A stretch of DNA of 64,000 nucleotides from Paenibacillaceae bacterium (GCA_029256185.1 JAQSYI010000020.1:48905-112904); one strand, 5' to 3'. Numbered from the stretch's first letter, positions 8,064 through 17,572 are shown. Program-made: numbers and translations. The notes: generated by a model from the letters alone, not told the origin.

Positions 8064-11000
8064 ATGACCATTTTTTTCAAAAGATGCCTCACTCTGTTCC
8101 TCGCCCTGCTGCTGTTGCTTCCGGCCGTTCCCGGCGTATCCGCAGGCTATGCCCGGGCCAGCGCGTCTGCGGAGAGGCCCGCCGCCAATATCTCCCTGGG
8201 CAAGCCGATTGTAGCGGCATCCCACAAGGTGGAGGAAACCACCGGGGCATTGCGGAGTGTCCTGACAGATGGTGCAACAGGCAGCAATGTAACATCAGGC
8301 AGCAAGCGGATCCAGTTTGGCTGGGATCAGAACGAGAAATATATCATACTGGATTTGGGGGAAGATTATAACATCGCTTATGCGGAATTGTATCGGCCGT
8401 TCGCTTCTGTAGTGCATCATGTCAAGGACGTCTCCCTTTACGGCAGCATGGAACTGACTGGGGACTATACTTCCATCAGCGCTATTGTAAGCGCATTCGA
8501 TACCACTACGGAGCGGCTGACGGTTGCTTCCACCAACCAGGAGGCTTCCTTCCGGTATATCAAGATCCGCTCCACAGGGCAGGAGTTGCTGCTTACGGAG
8601 GTTAGCATCTTTGGAAGCCGGGATACGGAGCCTCTGCCGGTGGAGGAGCTGGAATATTATGTGTCCCCAGAGGGCAGCGATTCCAATCCGGGCACCTTGG
8701 ATCACCCTTTCCTCACCATCCAGCGGGCCAGAGATGAGCTGCGGGGAAAAACCGCTGCCATGGAGGCCGATGCCCACGTCTACCTGCGGGGGGGCATATA
8801 TCCGGTGGAGGAGCCGATTGTATTCACCGAAGCGGATTCGGGCGGCAACGGCTTTACCGTCCATTATCAATCCTACGGCAGTGAAACCCCCGTTATAGAC
8901 GGTGGCAAGCGTTTCACGGGAGGCTGGGAAACTTACAACGGCAATATTCTGAGAAGGCTGCTGCCAGGCATCAGCAACATGCGCGAGCTCTATATCGACG
9001 GCTCTCCCCAGGTGATGGCGCGTTCTGCCCCTATGAGCGGCACCGCCTTGGAGAATGACAGAACCGCCTTTGTGATGAAAACCTCCGATCTGCCTCCAGA
9101 GGGCTTCGCCAAACCGGCTGAAATCATGTACCTGCAAAACCACAACTGGCGCAATTACATGCTGCCTGTGGAAAGCGTGGAGATCGGTGAGGAAACCAGT
9201 ATCGTTCATTTCAAGCATCCTAACATTGACTGGTATCTGACCAAGCTGAATTTCGAAGCGGATATGAGCGCCTGGTTCATACTGGAGAACGCACTGGAGC
9301 TGCTGGATGAGCCAGGCGAATGGTATTTTGACCGGACAGCGGGTTATCTGTACCTCATGCCAGGCAGCGGTATGGATCCGAATACGGCTGAGCTTACGGT
9401 TCCCCAAGCTGCCGAAATGCTGCGCATCTCCGGAAGCAGTCCCGGCTCCTTGGCGCATCATCTTGTATTCGAGGGTCTGACCTTCCGGTACAGCTCCTGG
9501 TTGGAAGTGAATGAACGGGGCTTCGCCCATTCCCAGACGACAGCCCTGACAACGGAGCAAGGCACCAATCTGTCGGTTGTTCCTGCCGCCGTAACGGTAA
9601 CCAACTCCACGTATATCCAATTTTCCGGCAATGTATTCGAGAATATGGAAGCGACTGCGCTGAATGTGACAGAGGGTGTATCCGACATCGGCATTGCCGG
9701 TAATGTATTCCGGCAGATTGGCGGCGGAGCGGTTAATATTGGCCTGCCCACTCACGGCAAAGTCCCCTTGGGGGACAGCCGGCTTCCTGCCCGGATTACG
9801 GTCAGCAACAATATACTGAGGGATATCGGCATGATCTACAGCGGCTGCGCGGCGGTTACTTCCTATTATTCGGACGGATTGACCATCAGCCATAACGATA
9901 TTGACGGTACCGGATATTCCGGGATATCCGTAGGCTGGGGCTGGTCGCTGACCGCAGACAATCTGAGGAATACGGCTGTGTCCCGCAACAAGATCCAGAA
10001 TTTCAGCAGGAAGACTGTGGACGGTTCTGCCATCTATTCACTCAGCAGACATATCGACTCCGGATATACCGGCAATTATGTGAAGAACATCTATACCCCC
10101 TTCAATACGGCAGCTCTGTATCACGATCAAGGCAGCAGCGGCTTCACCGACCGCAACAATGTGCTGGAGATCGAGCGGGCGGACTTCATCGCCTACAATC
10201 TGAACAACAACGGCATAATTGATGTCCAGGACCTCTATACTACTACAGGCAATCTGGTCACTTATGGCGACACCTCCGGTCTGACTGTGAAGAATGTGCA
10301 TCTTTATCCCGATGGCGATTGGCCGGAGGCCGCTCTGAATATTATCGCGGAAGCGGGTCTGGAGCCGGAGTACCAGCACCTCTTCAACAAGCTGCCTGGC
10401 GCCGGCCCGCGGGAGCCCCGCCCTCATGTGCGGTCAAGCGGCACCAACTATGTGCAGTCCCTGATCTGGGAGCCGCTCAATACCTATAGCTCGGAAGAAA
10501 CCTATGCAGCTCCTTTTGTGGAGGAGGCAGGCACTGTGGTGATGGATGCACGGGATTACCATGGCTATACCGGACTTGAGGAATCCCAGTACTCCTTTAT
10601 CGGCGTGTTGGGCTGGTTCGACAACTTCGCCTCCAAGTATACATTGCTGCTGCGAAAAAACTTCATCCAAGACCCCATCCGCGAGGCGATGAACGGTGTC
10701 CCCCGGCTTGCCTATACGATCCGTTTCACCACACCCGGGGATTATGAGGTGCTGCTGCGGGGCAAATCACCGGCCCATAATGGGGTTCGCGTGAGATTCG
10801 ATGGAGTAGAGTCGGGCTTCCTGCCTCTGCCGTCCGAATTCGCCTTCTCCAGCCTGTCAGATGACGGCGCGCCTGTCCGGATTCATGTCCCCGCGGCTGG
10901 CGAGTATGAGCTTCTGCTAGAGGCGGAAGCAGGCCATTATGCCGAGATGTATCTGGATAAAATCGTGCTCACCCTGCATCCATCGGCAGAGCTAAGCCAT

Positions 11001-12371
11001 GGCAGCACCGCATTCGGCCCGCAGACCAGCGGAAAATCCGGCGTGCCCCATGTATGGGTCCCGCTCAAGCATGCATTCTTGCCCGCCGTTGCCGCGGAGA
11101 CGGTCAACCATTCTCTTGGCAGCACGATCACGGTCTCATCTAATCCCGGTTCAGCCGCTTTGCTGGCCGATAACAGCACCCTCACGGGATGGCAGGCTTC
11201 CCTTGGGGACCAGCAGCCCTCTATTGTGGTGGATCTGGGTGAACCGCAGCCGGTTTATCAGGTATCGGTATCGTTCGGCACACAAGCTGATGAGCCGGAA
11301 CAACGGTGCAGCTTTGAGATTCAAGCTGCCAATGAGCCTGGCTTTAACGAATTTGCAAGCTGGGGGATTCAGGGGAGCCAGCCCGTTGCCTTCCGTGAGG
11401 TTTATACGGTTAAGGGGGACCTGAATCAGAAGTACCGTTATATCCGGCTGGTCAAAACCACTCCCGGTCTGAACGTTTCCGAGTTGAGAGTGCAGGTGCC
11501 CAAGGTTCAAGAAAGCATCAGCCATGGATGGAATGCCAAGGCGGTGTCCACTTCACTAAGTCCGGCCGAACTGGAGCTGCTGTTCAACGGCTATGCCCCG
11601 GAAAAGAATAATGCCGTTTCTCCTGTGGAGGCTGGAGATTATCTTGTGCTTGACCTTGGTCAGGAGCGCCGGATGGATGAGTTCGCCTTAAGCGGTCTGC
11701 GGCTGGAAGGACTGGATGGAACCCGGCTGTACGGAGGAGATGATGCAGCGGAAATGTCCGAGGCGGACACGCTGCTGCTGACGGTGGACGGCAATCTTGC
11801 GGAGAATGGGGGACAATCCTTCAGGCACTGCTTCCCAACAGGAAGCACCCACCGGTTTATCAAGCTCTATTTTCAAGCATCAGCCAATGTTGTGTTGAAT
11901 GAAATATCCCTGTTGGAGCACCCGATTCTTAATCCTGACTTGGGTGTGGTGGAGGCAGCGCAAGGCAAGCCGATCGTGGAGGTGCAATCGTCGGAAGCCT
12001 TGAATCTGGATCTGGTCCGTTACAAGCTGACGGACGGCATCTACAAGAACGATCTTCATCTGAAGGGTTCCCCCTCGTATGTGGTCCTTGACCTGCTGGA
12101 GCCTGTGCGGATCGGGAAGGTCAGATTGACCCGTTGGTATGCCAATGTCCCGGCCCATGTGAAGGATACGCTCATCATAGGCTATAACAACCCGGACGGC
12201 TCCGATGCCGTGGTTCTGCAGAGTATTCCCGCCAGCTACAATGATATGACGACAGATCAATGGACGGGACTTGTATCAGATGAAGGAGCGTACCGGTACA
12301 TCAAGATTTTGCACCGGACCGGAGCGGATATGCCGCTGAAGGAGGTAGAGCTGTTTTCGGCCGCTGAATGA
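8064..12371 (+). CDS. Large secreted beta-helix protein with discoidin-like domains
   Basis: A 1435-residue exported protein. The signal peptide covers about residues 1-28 and ends near GVSAGYA. An F5/8-type (discoidin-like) domain follows at about 30-190 (ILDLGEDYNIAYAELYRPF). A right-handed parallel beta-helix starts at about 197 with YVSPEGSDSNPGTLDHPF, the usual opening of this fold, and runs to about 700. A sugar-binding-like beta-sandwich lies near 890-970, then two more discoidin-like domains near 1016-1140 and 1300-1435. AGGAGG at 8051-8056 fixes the ATG at 8064. The fold is used by polysaccharide lyases and glycosidases, so it probably cuts or binds the glycan imported by this locus, but no catalytic residues could be assigned. 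Confidence 0.82.
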   Translation: MTIFFKRCLTLFLALLLLLPAVPGVSAGYARASASAERPAANISLGKPIVAASHKVEETTGALRSVLTDGATGSNVTSGSKRIQFGWDQNEKYIILDLGEDYNIAYAELYRPFASVVHHVKDVSLYGSMELTGDYTSISAIVSAFDTTTERLTVASTNQEASFRYIKIRSTGQELLLTEVSIFGSRDTEPLPVEELEYYVSPEGSDSNPGTLDHPFLTIQRARDELRGKTAAMEADAHVYLRGGIYPVEEPIVFTEADSGGNGFTVHYQSYGSETPVIDGGKRFTGGWETYNGNILRRLLPGISNMRELYIDGSPQVMARSAPMSGTALENDRTAFVMKTSDLPPEGFAKPAEIMYLQNHNWRNYMLPVESVEIGEETSIVHFKHPNIDWYLTKLNFEADMSAWFILENALELLDEPGEWYFDRTAGYLYLMPGSGMDPNTAELTVPQAAEMLRISGSSPGSLAHHLVFEGLTFRYSSWLEVNERGFAHSQTTALTTEQGTNLSVVPAAVTVTNSTYIQFSGNVFENMEATALNVTEGVSDIGIAGNVFRQIGGGAVNIGLPTHGKVPLGDSRLPARITVSNNILRDIGMIYSGCAAVTSYYSDGLTISHNDIDGTGYSGISVGWGWSLTADNLRNTAVSRNKIQNFSRKTVDGSAIYSLSRHIDSGYTGNYVKNIYTPFNTAALYHDQGSSGFTDRNNVLEIERADFIAYNLNNNGIIDVQDLYTTTGNLVTYGDTSGLTVKNVHLYPDGDWPEAALNIIAEAGLEPEYQHLFNKLPGAGPREPRPHVRSSGTNYVQSLIWEPLNTYSSEETYAAPFVEEAGTVVMDARDYHGYTGLEESQYSFIGVLGWFDNFASKYTLLLRKNFIQDPIREAMNGVPRLAYTIRFTTPGDYEVLLRGKSPAHNGVRVRFDGVESGFLPLPSEFAFSSLSDDGAPVRIHVPAAGEYELLLEAEAGHYAEMYLDKIVLTLHPSAELSHGSTAFGPQTSGKSGVPHVWVPLKHAFLPAVAAETVNHSLGSTITVSSNPGSAALLADNSTLTGWQASLGDQQPSIVVDLGEPQPVYQVSVSFGTQADEPEQRCSFEIQAANEPGFNEFASWGIQGSQPVAFREVYTVKGDLNQKYRYIRLVKTTPGLNVSELRVQVPKVQESISHGWNAKAVSTSLSPAELELLFNGYAPEKNNAVSPVEAGDYLVLDLGQERRMDEFALSGLRLEGLDGTRLYGGDDAAEMSEADTLLLTVDGNLAENGGQSFRHCFPTGSTHRFIKLYFQASANVVLNEISLLEHPILNPDLGVVEAAQGKPIVEVQSSEALNLDLVRYKLTDGIYKNDLHLKGSPSYVVLDLLEPVRIGKVRLTRWYANVPAHVKDTLIIGYNNPDGSDAVVLQSIPASYNDMTTDQWTGLVSDEGAYRYIKILHRTGADMPLKEVELFSAAE

Positions 12372-12393
12372 TTGGGGCTGCAGAATTGTGCCG

Positions 12394-12442
12394 ATAAAAG
12401 AAGAGGCCGTCTGGAATGATGCTCCGGACGGTCTCTTCTTGT
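12394..12442. terminator. Bidirectional terminator between convergent genes
   Basis: An 18-base arm at 12398-12415 (AAGAAGAGGCCGTCTGGA) pairs with 12423-12440 with two mismatches or wobbles. It has an A-rich 5' side and a T-rich 3' side. It serves both the beta-helix gene (plus) and the aminopeptidase gene (minus). Confidence 0.85.
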
Positions 12443-12469
12443 GTCGGCTCTTCTTGTCTTGGCCCGATC

Positions 12470-13738
12470 CTATTCCCGGTCCAACGCTCCGTCCGCCCAG
12501 TTGCCGCGGCGGAATACCGGCTCCACCGTGCCGTCCGGCAGCAGCCCGTCAATATCCAGCTCGGCCGAGCCCAACATAAAATCCGTATGGACCAGGCTCA
12601 CATTGGCCCCTCTGGCCAGCAGTTCCTCGCGGCTTAAGGCAGTGCCGTTCTCCAGATTGGTCGGATATGCGCTGCCCAAGGCCAGATGGCAGGAGGCGTT
12701 CTCGTCAATGCCCGTATTGTAGAAAATTCGCTGCAGGTTGGAGATGGGGGAGTCATAAGGAACTAACGCCACCTCACCCAGATAGCGGGCGTTCTCGTCC
12801 GTATCCAGCAGAGCGGCCAGATGCTCCTCGCCTACCTCCGCGTGATAGCCGACTACCTTGCCGTCCTTGAAGGTAAGGGAGAAGCGGTCCACCAGCCGGC
12901 CGTTCAGATTAAGCGGCATGGTGCTGGCTACGGTACCGTTGACTCCGGTGCGCTTAGGCATGGTGTACACCTCTTCTGTCGGCATGTTGGCGACGAAATA
13001 AACGCCCCGGCCGTTCTCCTTCCCTCCACCCAGCCACAGATGGCCCTCCGGCAGTTCCACGGTCAGATCCGTACCGGGAGAGCGGAAATGCAGGCTCTTG
13101 TAGTTCTTGCCGTTCAGCACGTTGCGCTTCGCCAGCAGTACATCCAGATGCTCCCGCCATGCGGCAACGGGGTCAGGCCGGTCAACCCGGTTCATCCGGA
13201 AGATGGTCTCCCACATGGCGTCCACCCGCTCTTCTTCAGGCAGGTCGGCGAATACCTTGGCGGCCCACGCCCGGGTAGGAGCCTTGACCAGACACCAGCT
13301 GAAGGTGCTGTTGCGGACGTACCGTTGGAAGGTTTGTCTGGCCAAGGATGCAGCCTTGTTGGCCCGGGTCACCTTGCTGCCGTCAATCCCGTTGTACAGT
13401 TCAGGGTCGGGCACCTTGATATTGAGGAGCGCCCCTCCCCCTTCAGCCAATTGCTCCATCATGGGAGCGGTCCATTCGGGATAGTAATCGAAGCTGTCAT
13501 CGGGAGCGCTCTCGAAGCGCGTTCTGGTGATCTGCTCGTCATCCCATTGCACCTGGACATATTTGGCCCCCGCTTCATACGCTTTACGCACGATCTTGCG
13601 GGTAAGCTCCATGGTTTCCAGCGGAGACTCGATCATCAGGACCTGGCCGGGTTGAATATTGACTCCGACCTTGATCAGAAGCTCCGCATATTTGTCCAGC
13701 AATTCTCCGAAGTCCGCTCCATTCATCTGTACGCTCAT
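12470..13738 (-). CDS. M29 family metallo-aminopeptidase
   Basis: A 422-residue cytoplasmic aminopeptidase of the AmpS/PepS/thermophilic aminopeptidase group, removing N-terminal residues from peptides with two metal ions. Family landmarks are the N-terminal VNIQPGQVLMIESPLE, and in the C-terminal half the metal-binding segments VGEEHLAALLDTDENARYLG, FYNTGIDENASCHLALGSAYP and LVHTDFMLGS. Full family length. AGGGGG lies 8 bases before the ATG at 13738. It is 48 bases downstream of, and on the same strand as, an MFS transporter gene, so the two may be cotranscribed. Confidence 0.93.
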   Translation of the reverse strand: MSVQMNGADFGELLDKYAELLIKVGVNIQPGQVLMIESPLETMELTRKIVRKAYEAGAKYVQVQWDDEQITRTRFESAPDDSFDYYPEWTAPMMEQLAEGGGALLNIKVPDPELYNGIDGSKVTRANKAASLARQTFQRYVRNSTFSWCLVKAPTRAWAAKVFADLPEEERVDAMWETIFRMNRVDRPDPVAAWREHLDVLLAKRNVLNGKNYKSLHFRSPGTDLTVELPEGHLWLGGGKENGRGVYFVANMPTEEVYTMPKRTGVNGTVASTMPLNLNGRLVDRFSLTFKDGKVVGYHAEVGEEHLAALLDTDENARYLGEVALVPYDSPISNLQRIFYNTGIDENASCHLALGSAYPTNLENGTALSREELLARGANVSLVHTDFMLGSAELDIDGLLPDGTVEPVFRRGNWADGALDRE

Positions 13739-13786
13739 TGCATGATCCCCCTGTAATTTGTGTGGTTAATTTTTCGCCGCAGTCTC

Positions 13787-15250
13787 TTATCCCGCTTGTC
13801 CGCTATTGCCGGGGCCGGGCATTCCTCTGGCGGTTATGCGTCTGGCGGAAACCGCCAGGGCAAACAGACATACTCCCGCAGCAGTCCAGAAGACAAGATG
13901 AAGCGAGCTAAGCGCCGCTTCCGCATCCGCAACCCGGCCGCTTAGCTGATTCATGCGTGTGGAATACAGCGACACCGATACGGCGATACCCGTCACCATT
14001 CCCACGTTCCGCACCAGAGCATTCAGGCTGCCTGCCGTTCCCAGCTTGGACTTGGGCACAGCACCCATAATACTGGAATTGTTGGGCGATTGGAAGAGTC
14101 CGCCTCCGATGCCGAACAAGGCGAGGTGCAAGGCTACAATCCAGGCGCTCTCTTTCACACCCATAGTATTCAGCAGCACGAAGCCGAGGGCATTAATGGA
14201 CAAGCCTGCGGTTGTCAGCAGATTGGGGCCGATCTTATCCGACAGCCAGCCGGATAACGGAGCCACCAGCGCCATAAATACAGGATTGACCATCATGATG
14301 TAGCCTGTCTTTTCCGCGGAAAAACCCAGTACATTCTGCATGTAATAAGGAAGCATTACACTGATGCAGAACAAGGCTACGAAGGAGAGCAGCGCCGCGA
14401 TGTTGCCTATAGCGAAGGTGCGGTTGCGGTACAGACTGAAATCCAGCATCGGGTATCTGGTTCTGCGCTCCCAGAAATAGAACGCTGCGAGAGAGGCAGC
14501 CGCCAGGACGCTGCCAGCGGCAACAGCGGCAGAGCTCCAGCCCCACTCCTGTCCGTTGTTCAATGTGTACAGCAAGGCAACAATACCCACCATAAACAAG
14601 GCTGAACCCGCAAAGTCAAAAGGTTCGTTGGGTTTTCTGTCCGCACCTTTGGGCAGGATGTACAGCCCTGCGGCAAAGCCGATCACTCCAATGGGAACGT
14701 TGATCCAGAAGATGGACGGCCACCCCAGATAATCCACCAGTATTCCGCCAAGTCCCGGACCGGTAAGGGAGCCGATGGAAACCATGGTGCCCACGATGCC
14801 AATGGCCTTGCCCCGGTCTCCGGCCGTGAATATCTCTGCAACTATGGCTTGGCTGTTGGTCATCAGACAGGAGGCGCCAACCGCTTGGATGATCCGGGAA
14901 ATAATCAGAAGCGGCAAGGTTCCGGATAATGCGCACAGAGCCGATCCCGCCGAGAACAGCAGGAAGCCGTAATTATAGACCCTGCTGCGGCCGAACAGAT
15001 CTGATATTTTGCCCATAATAGGCAAGATGGCGCAGATGGTCAGCAGATAGGCGGTCAACACCCACTGCGCACTCTGCAAGGAAGCCCCCAGATCCCCCGC
15101 TATGGTATGCAGCGCTACATTGGCGATGCTCCCGTCCAGCGTGGCCATGAAGGTCCCCAATGAAACGTTGGCCAGAATAAGCCAGCGGTTGCTGCTGCCG
15201 CCGGGAGCAAGCATGGGGCCGGTATGTCCGGTGTGTCCGGTATGACTCAT
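13787..15250 (-). CDS. MFS transporter, DHA2 (14-helix) drug-efflux type
   Basis: A 487-residue major facilitator of the EmrB/QacA type, an inner membrane proton antiporter that usually exports drugs or other lipophilic compounds. The segment TFMATLDGSIANVALHTIAG is the DHA2 helix-1 motif, and DLFGRSRVYNYG is the loop 2-3 motif. About fourteen hydrophobic segments are visible. The N terminus has an odd HTG triplet repeat (residues 3-11, HTGHTGHTG), which could bind metal but may be simple repeat expansion. The ribosome site is weak (GGAGA). A promoter candidate lies at 15310-15338. Substrate unknown. Confidence 0.9.
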   Translation of the reverse strand: MSHTGHTGHTGPMLAPGGSSNRWLILANVSLGTFMATLDGSIANVALHTIAGDLGASLQSAQWVLTAYLLTICAILPIMGKISDLFGRSRVYNYGFLLFSAGSALCALSGTLPLLIISRIIQAVGASCLMTNSQAIVAEIFTAGDRGKAIGIVGTMVSIGSLTGPGLGGILVDYLGWPSIFWINVPIGVIGFAAGLYILPKGADRKPNEPFDFAGSALFMVGIVALLYTLNNGQEWGWSSAAVAAGSVLAAASLAAFYFWERRTRYPMLDFSLYRNRTFAIGNIAALLSFVALFCISVMLPYYMQNVLGFSAEKTGYIMMVNPVFMALVAPLSGWLSDKIGPNLLTTAGLSINALGFVLLNTMGVKESAWIVALHLALFGIGGGLFQSPNNSSIMGAVPKSKLGTAGSLNALVRNVGMVTGIAVSVSLYSTRMNQLSGRVADAEAALSSLHLVFWTAAGVCLFALAVSARRITARGMPGPGNSGQAG

Positions 15251-15309
15251 GATGGCTGTTCTCCAATCCTGTTTTTATGTTGAGCCGATTCTGGCTGGAT
15301 ACCCCATTG

Positions 15310-15338
15310 ATTATACACCCGCTTGTCCCAAGTGTGAA
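15310..15338 (-). promoter_or_regulatory. Predicted promoter of the MFS-aminopeptidase operon
   Basis: On the minus strand TTCACA (15333-15338) and TATAAT (15310-15315) are 17 bases apart, about 60 bases before the MFS start codon. Confidence 0.65.
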
Positions 15339-15370
15339 ATTCCTGTTGTCGTAAAGTATGCAGCGGGGGA

Positions 15371-15464
15371 CTTATGCAACAGCACTACTGCCTGTGGCTG
15401 CCGGGCTTAGGCTTATGCAACTGCACTCCTGCCTATGGCTGCCGGGGGCTTAGGCTTATGCACC
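15371..15464. repeat. Two and a bit tandem repeats of about 42 bp
   Basis: Copies starting CTTATGCAAC at 15371 and 15412 share roughly 90 percent of bases (CTGCC-TGGCTGCCGGG core, each ending CTTAGG), and a truncated third start lies at 15455. They fill much of the 300-base gap between the divergent MFS and GntP-like genes. No function is apparent. Confidence 0.75.
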
Positions 15465-15503
15465 TTTTGCAGCGGCTTGCATACGTTGAATTACGTGAAG
15501 CCT

Positions 15504-15529
15504 TAGGGCGTGTTTGAAAACTCGCCCTA
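15504..15529. other. Hairpin resembling an end of the MITE-like element
   Basis: TAGGGCG (15504-15510) pairs with CGCCCTA (15523-15529), and the interior GTTT/AAAC pairs as well. The top strand reads GGGCGTGTTTGAAAACTCG, nearly identical to the terminal inverted repeat of the element at 50131-50294. It may be a solitary relic of that family. It lies just upstream of the GntP-like gene. Confidence 0.6.
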
Positions 15530-15550
15530 GGCTGACGTCATGGGAGGTGC

Positions 15551-16960
15551 ATGGGAGTGGACGTGACTTTAGTATCGCTCCATTGGGTGTATTTGCTGTT
15601 TATTGTCTTGATTATCGGATTTATGATCCGGCGCAGGGATACCACCATTCTATGTATTGCCGGCATCTTCCTGCTGGGGCTGCTCGCCACGGGCTCTGTG
15701 CCCAAATCCGTCAGCGGAGTGTTCGGAAGCTTCATCTATGCAATCAAGGAATTGCTCGGGACAATTCTCATCATCTCCATCATTGTAGGCCTGGGACGGG
15801 TACTGACCCGTTCAGGGATCAACGAGACGATGATTGCCCCCTTCGCCAAAATGATTCGCACACCAGCGTTGGCGTACTGGGTAACGGGGATTCTCATGAT
15901 GGCCATCTCCTTCTTCTTCTGGCCTTCCCCGGCTGTAGCTCTCATGGGGGCGGTGCTGCTGCCGGCGGCGGTCCGGGTGGGGCTGCCCGCTCTTGGCGTA
16001 GCCATGGCACTGAATCTGTTCGGACACGGGATTGCCTTGTCCGGGGACTTTATCATCCAGGGCGCTCCCAAGCTGACAGCTGACGCCGCCGGAATTCCGG
16101 TGGGAGATGTAGTGGCAGCAAGCGTACCCCTGGTAATTATCATGGGCGTTGTCACAACGGTGGTCAGCTTCTGGTATATGAGAAGAGACATGGCGAACGG
16201 CAGGCTAACCATGACAACGGGGCTCAAGGCAGATCTGGCAACCGTTGCCGACAGCGGCAAGACTTCTGCCATGCTTCCTCGCAACACGAGAGTCCTGTTC
16301 GCTATTCTTGTTCCTTCTTTATTCCTTGCCGACGTAGCCGCCATGTGGGCGCTGGATCTGCAAGGCGGAGATGCAACCGCACTTGTAGGCGGCACAGCGT
16401 TGCTCCTGATGCTGCTCATTTCCGTTGCTGCACACCGCAACAAAGGCTTGGAGGAAGCTACCTCTTACATGACCGACGGCTTCCTGTTCGGCTTCAAGGT
16501 ATTCGGTCCGGTTATCCCCATTGCTGCTTTCTTCTATCTGGGAGATTCGGCGTTTATTGAATTGTTCGGCAAGGTGCTGCCTGAAGGCTCACATGGCCTG
16601 GTCAATGATCTGGGCAATGCGCTGGCGGCGGCAGTGCCTCTTAATCCGGCAGTTGGTGCCATTACGCTCACTTCCGTAGGCGCAATCACCGGTCTGGACG
16701 GCTCCGGCTTCTCCGGCATCTCTCTTGCCGGCTCCATCGCCAGTCTGTTCGCTGCCTCCATCGGTCATGGTATCGCTACCCTTACGGCCTTAGGACAGGT
16801 GGCGGCGATCTGGGTCGGCGGCGGCACACTGATTCCCTGGGCGCTCATTCCTGCTGCGGCCATCTGCGGCGTAGATCCCTTCGAGCTGGCCCGCCGCAAT
16901 GTGAAGCCCGTGGTCATCGGGCTAACCGTAACCACCATAGCAGCCATGTTCTTGTTGTAA
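15551..16960 (+). CDS. GntP-like multi-spanning transporter
   Basis: A 469-residue, very hydrophobic protein with about twelve membrane segments, probably an inner membrane transporter for an organic anion. Stretches such as FFWPSPAVALMGAVLLPAA, LNLFGHGIALSGDFIIQGAP and SVGAITGLDGSGFSGI are glycine-rich re-entrant-like loops of the type seen in the GntP and related ion transporter superfamily. Assignment to GntP itself is tentative. The ATG at 15551 lies only 2 bases after GGGAGGT; the in-frame GTG at 15557 would have better spacing (8 bases), so the real start may be there. No catabolic partner is adjacent, and a terminator follows at 17301. Substrate not predictable. Confidence 0.72.
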   Translation: MGVDVTLVSLHWVYLLFIVLIIGFMIRRRDTTILCIAGIFLLGLLATGSVPKSVSGVFGSFIYAIKELLGTILIISIIVGLGRVLTRSGINETMIAPFAKMIRTPALAYWVTGILMMAISFFFWPSPAVALMGAVLLPAAVRVGLPALGVAMALNLFGHGIALSGDFIIQGAPKLTADAAGIPVGDVVAASVPLVIIMGVVTTVVSFWYMRRDMANGRLTMTTGLKADLATVADSGKTSAMLPRNTRVLFAILVPSLFLADVAAMWALDLQGGDATALVGGTALLLMLLISVAAHRNKGLEEATSYMTDGFLFGFKVFGPVIPIAAFFYLGDSAFIELFGKVLPEGSHGLVNDLGNALAAAVPLNPAVGAITLTSVGAITGLDGSGFSGISLAGSIASLFAASIGHGIATLTALGQVAAIWVGGGTLIPWALIPAAAICGVDPFELARRNVKPVVIGLTVTTIAAMFLL

Positions 16961-17045
16961 CAGCGTCCCTCCTCCTGCTTGGACGGTGTCTTGCATGATA
17001 CAGCTTCGCACACAGCCATAACGCCTGGGCGGCTTCAAGAACAGA

Positions 17046-17157
17046 GACGGAGGCTGTTGCGCTTAGGTCTCTTCGTGAACGGGGACGGAGGCCGTTGCGT
17101 TTAGGTCTCTCGTGAACGGGGACAGAGGCTGTTGCGCTTAGGTCGCTCAAGATTGGG
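17046..17157. repeat. Three tandem 37-38 bp repeats
   Basis: Units beginning GACGGAGGCTGTTGC, GACGGAGGCCGTTGC and GACAGAGGCTGTTGC start at 17046, 17084 and 17121, each continuing with a TTAGGTC core and ending in GGGGA; a further partial start occurs at 17158. They lie between the GntP-like gene and its terminator, so would be transcribed as a 3' untranslated region. Function unknown. Confidence 0.8.
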
Positions 17158-17298
17158 GACGGATCAGGCTGCAGTGTTCTGCTCTGAGGGTGCAGCTGCC
17201 TGCAGACGTTTCCGCTCCCCTTGGAATAACCTGATCCGATCCGCCGAATAGCATTGTACGCCCCGGAGGAAACCCGCATTCCCTAAACAGCCAGCAAG

Positions 17299-17334
17299 AA
17301 AAGCCTGGCGGAAGCCACCGCCAGGCTTTTTACG
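17299..17334 (+). terminator. Rho-independent terminator after the GntP-like gene
   Basis: AAGCCTGGCGG (17301-17311) pairs with the CCGCCAGGCTT arm (17319-17329), followed by a T-run. It lies about 340 bases after the stop codon. Confidence 0.88.
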
Positions 17335-17378
17335 TTTCTAAAGGAGCGATGCTTCATCCCCCATGATCCGCTCCCGCT

Positions 17379-17572
17379 TAACGGAAATTTTTTCCGTTAT
17401 TCCTGCAAATTCCTCTTTACTCTCTCATTTAGCGGAAATTTTTTCCGTTACCACCATTAAACTCCCGAAAAAGGGTACTTTCACCTTAGTTTGGCTGATT
17501 TAACGGAAATTTTTTCCGTTAATTTCCTCGATTTACCCAAAAACCATCTGGTAACGGAAATTTTTTCCGTTA
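17379..17572. repeat. Four palindromic 21-bp repeats
   Basis: TAACGGAAATTTTTTCCGTT plus a final A occurs at 17379-17399, 17501-17521 and 17552-17572, and with one change (TAGCGG) at 17430-17450. Start-to-start spacings are 51, 71 and 51 bases. Each copy is a near-perfect palindrome able to form a stem with CGGAAA/TTTCCG arms. The 828-base gap 16961-17788 holds these, the repeats at 17046 and the terminator, and no credible gene. They could be protein-binding sites or a palindromic repeat family. Confidence 0.9.

Noticed and set aside
8295..9893. 532-codon minus-strand frame opposite the beta-helix gene
   Set aside because: It is a shadow of a GC-rich gene; no ribosome site or recognisable domain.
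10204..10260. Dockerin-like calcium loop in the beta-helix protein (NNNGIIDVQDL)
   Set aside because: There is only one loop, placed inside the helix domain and not at the C terminus, with no second copy.
12821..13756. 311-codon plus-strand frame opposite the aminopeptidase
   Set aside because: It is antisense to a complete M29 gene with intact metal-binding motifs.
17379..17572. Transcription terminators
   Set aside because: Four palindromes in a row with an internal T-run but far from gene ends are better described as a repeat family; a proper terminator is already present at 17299.
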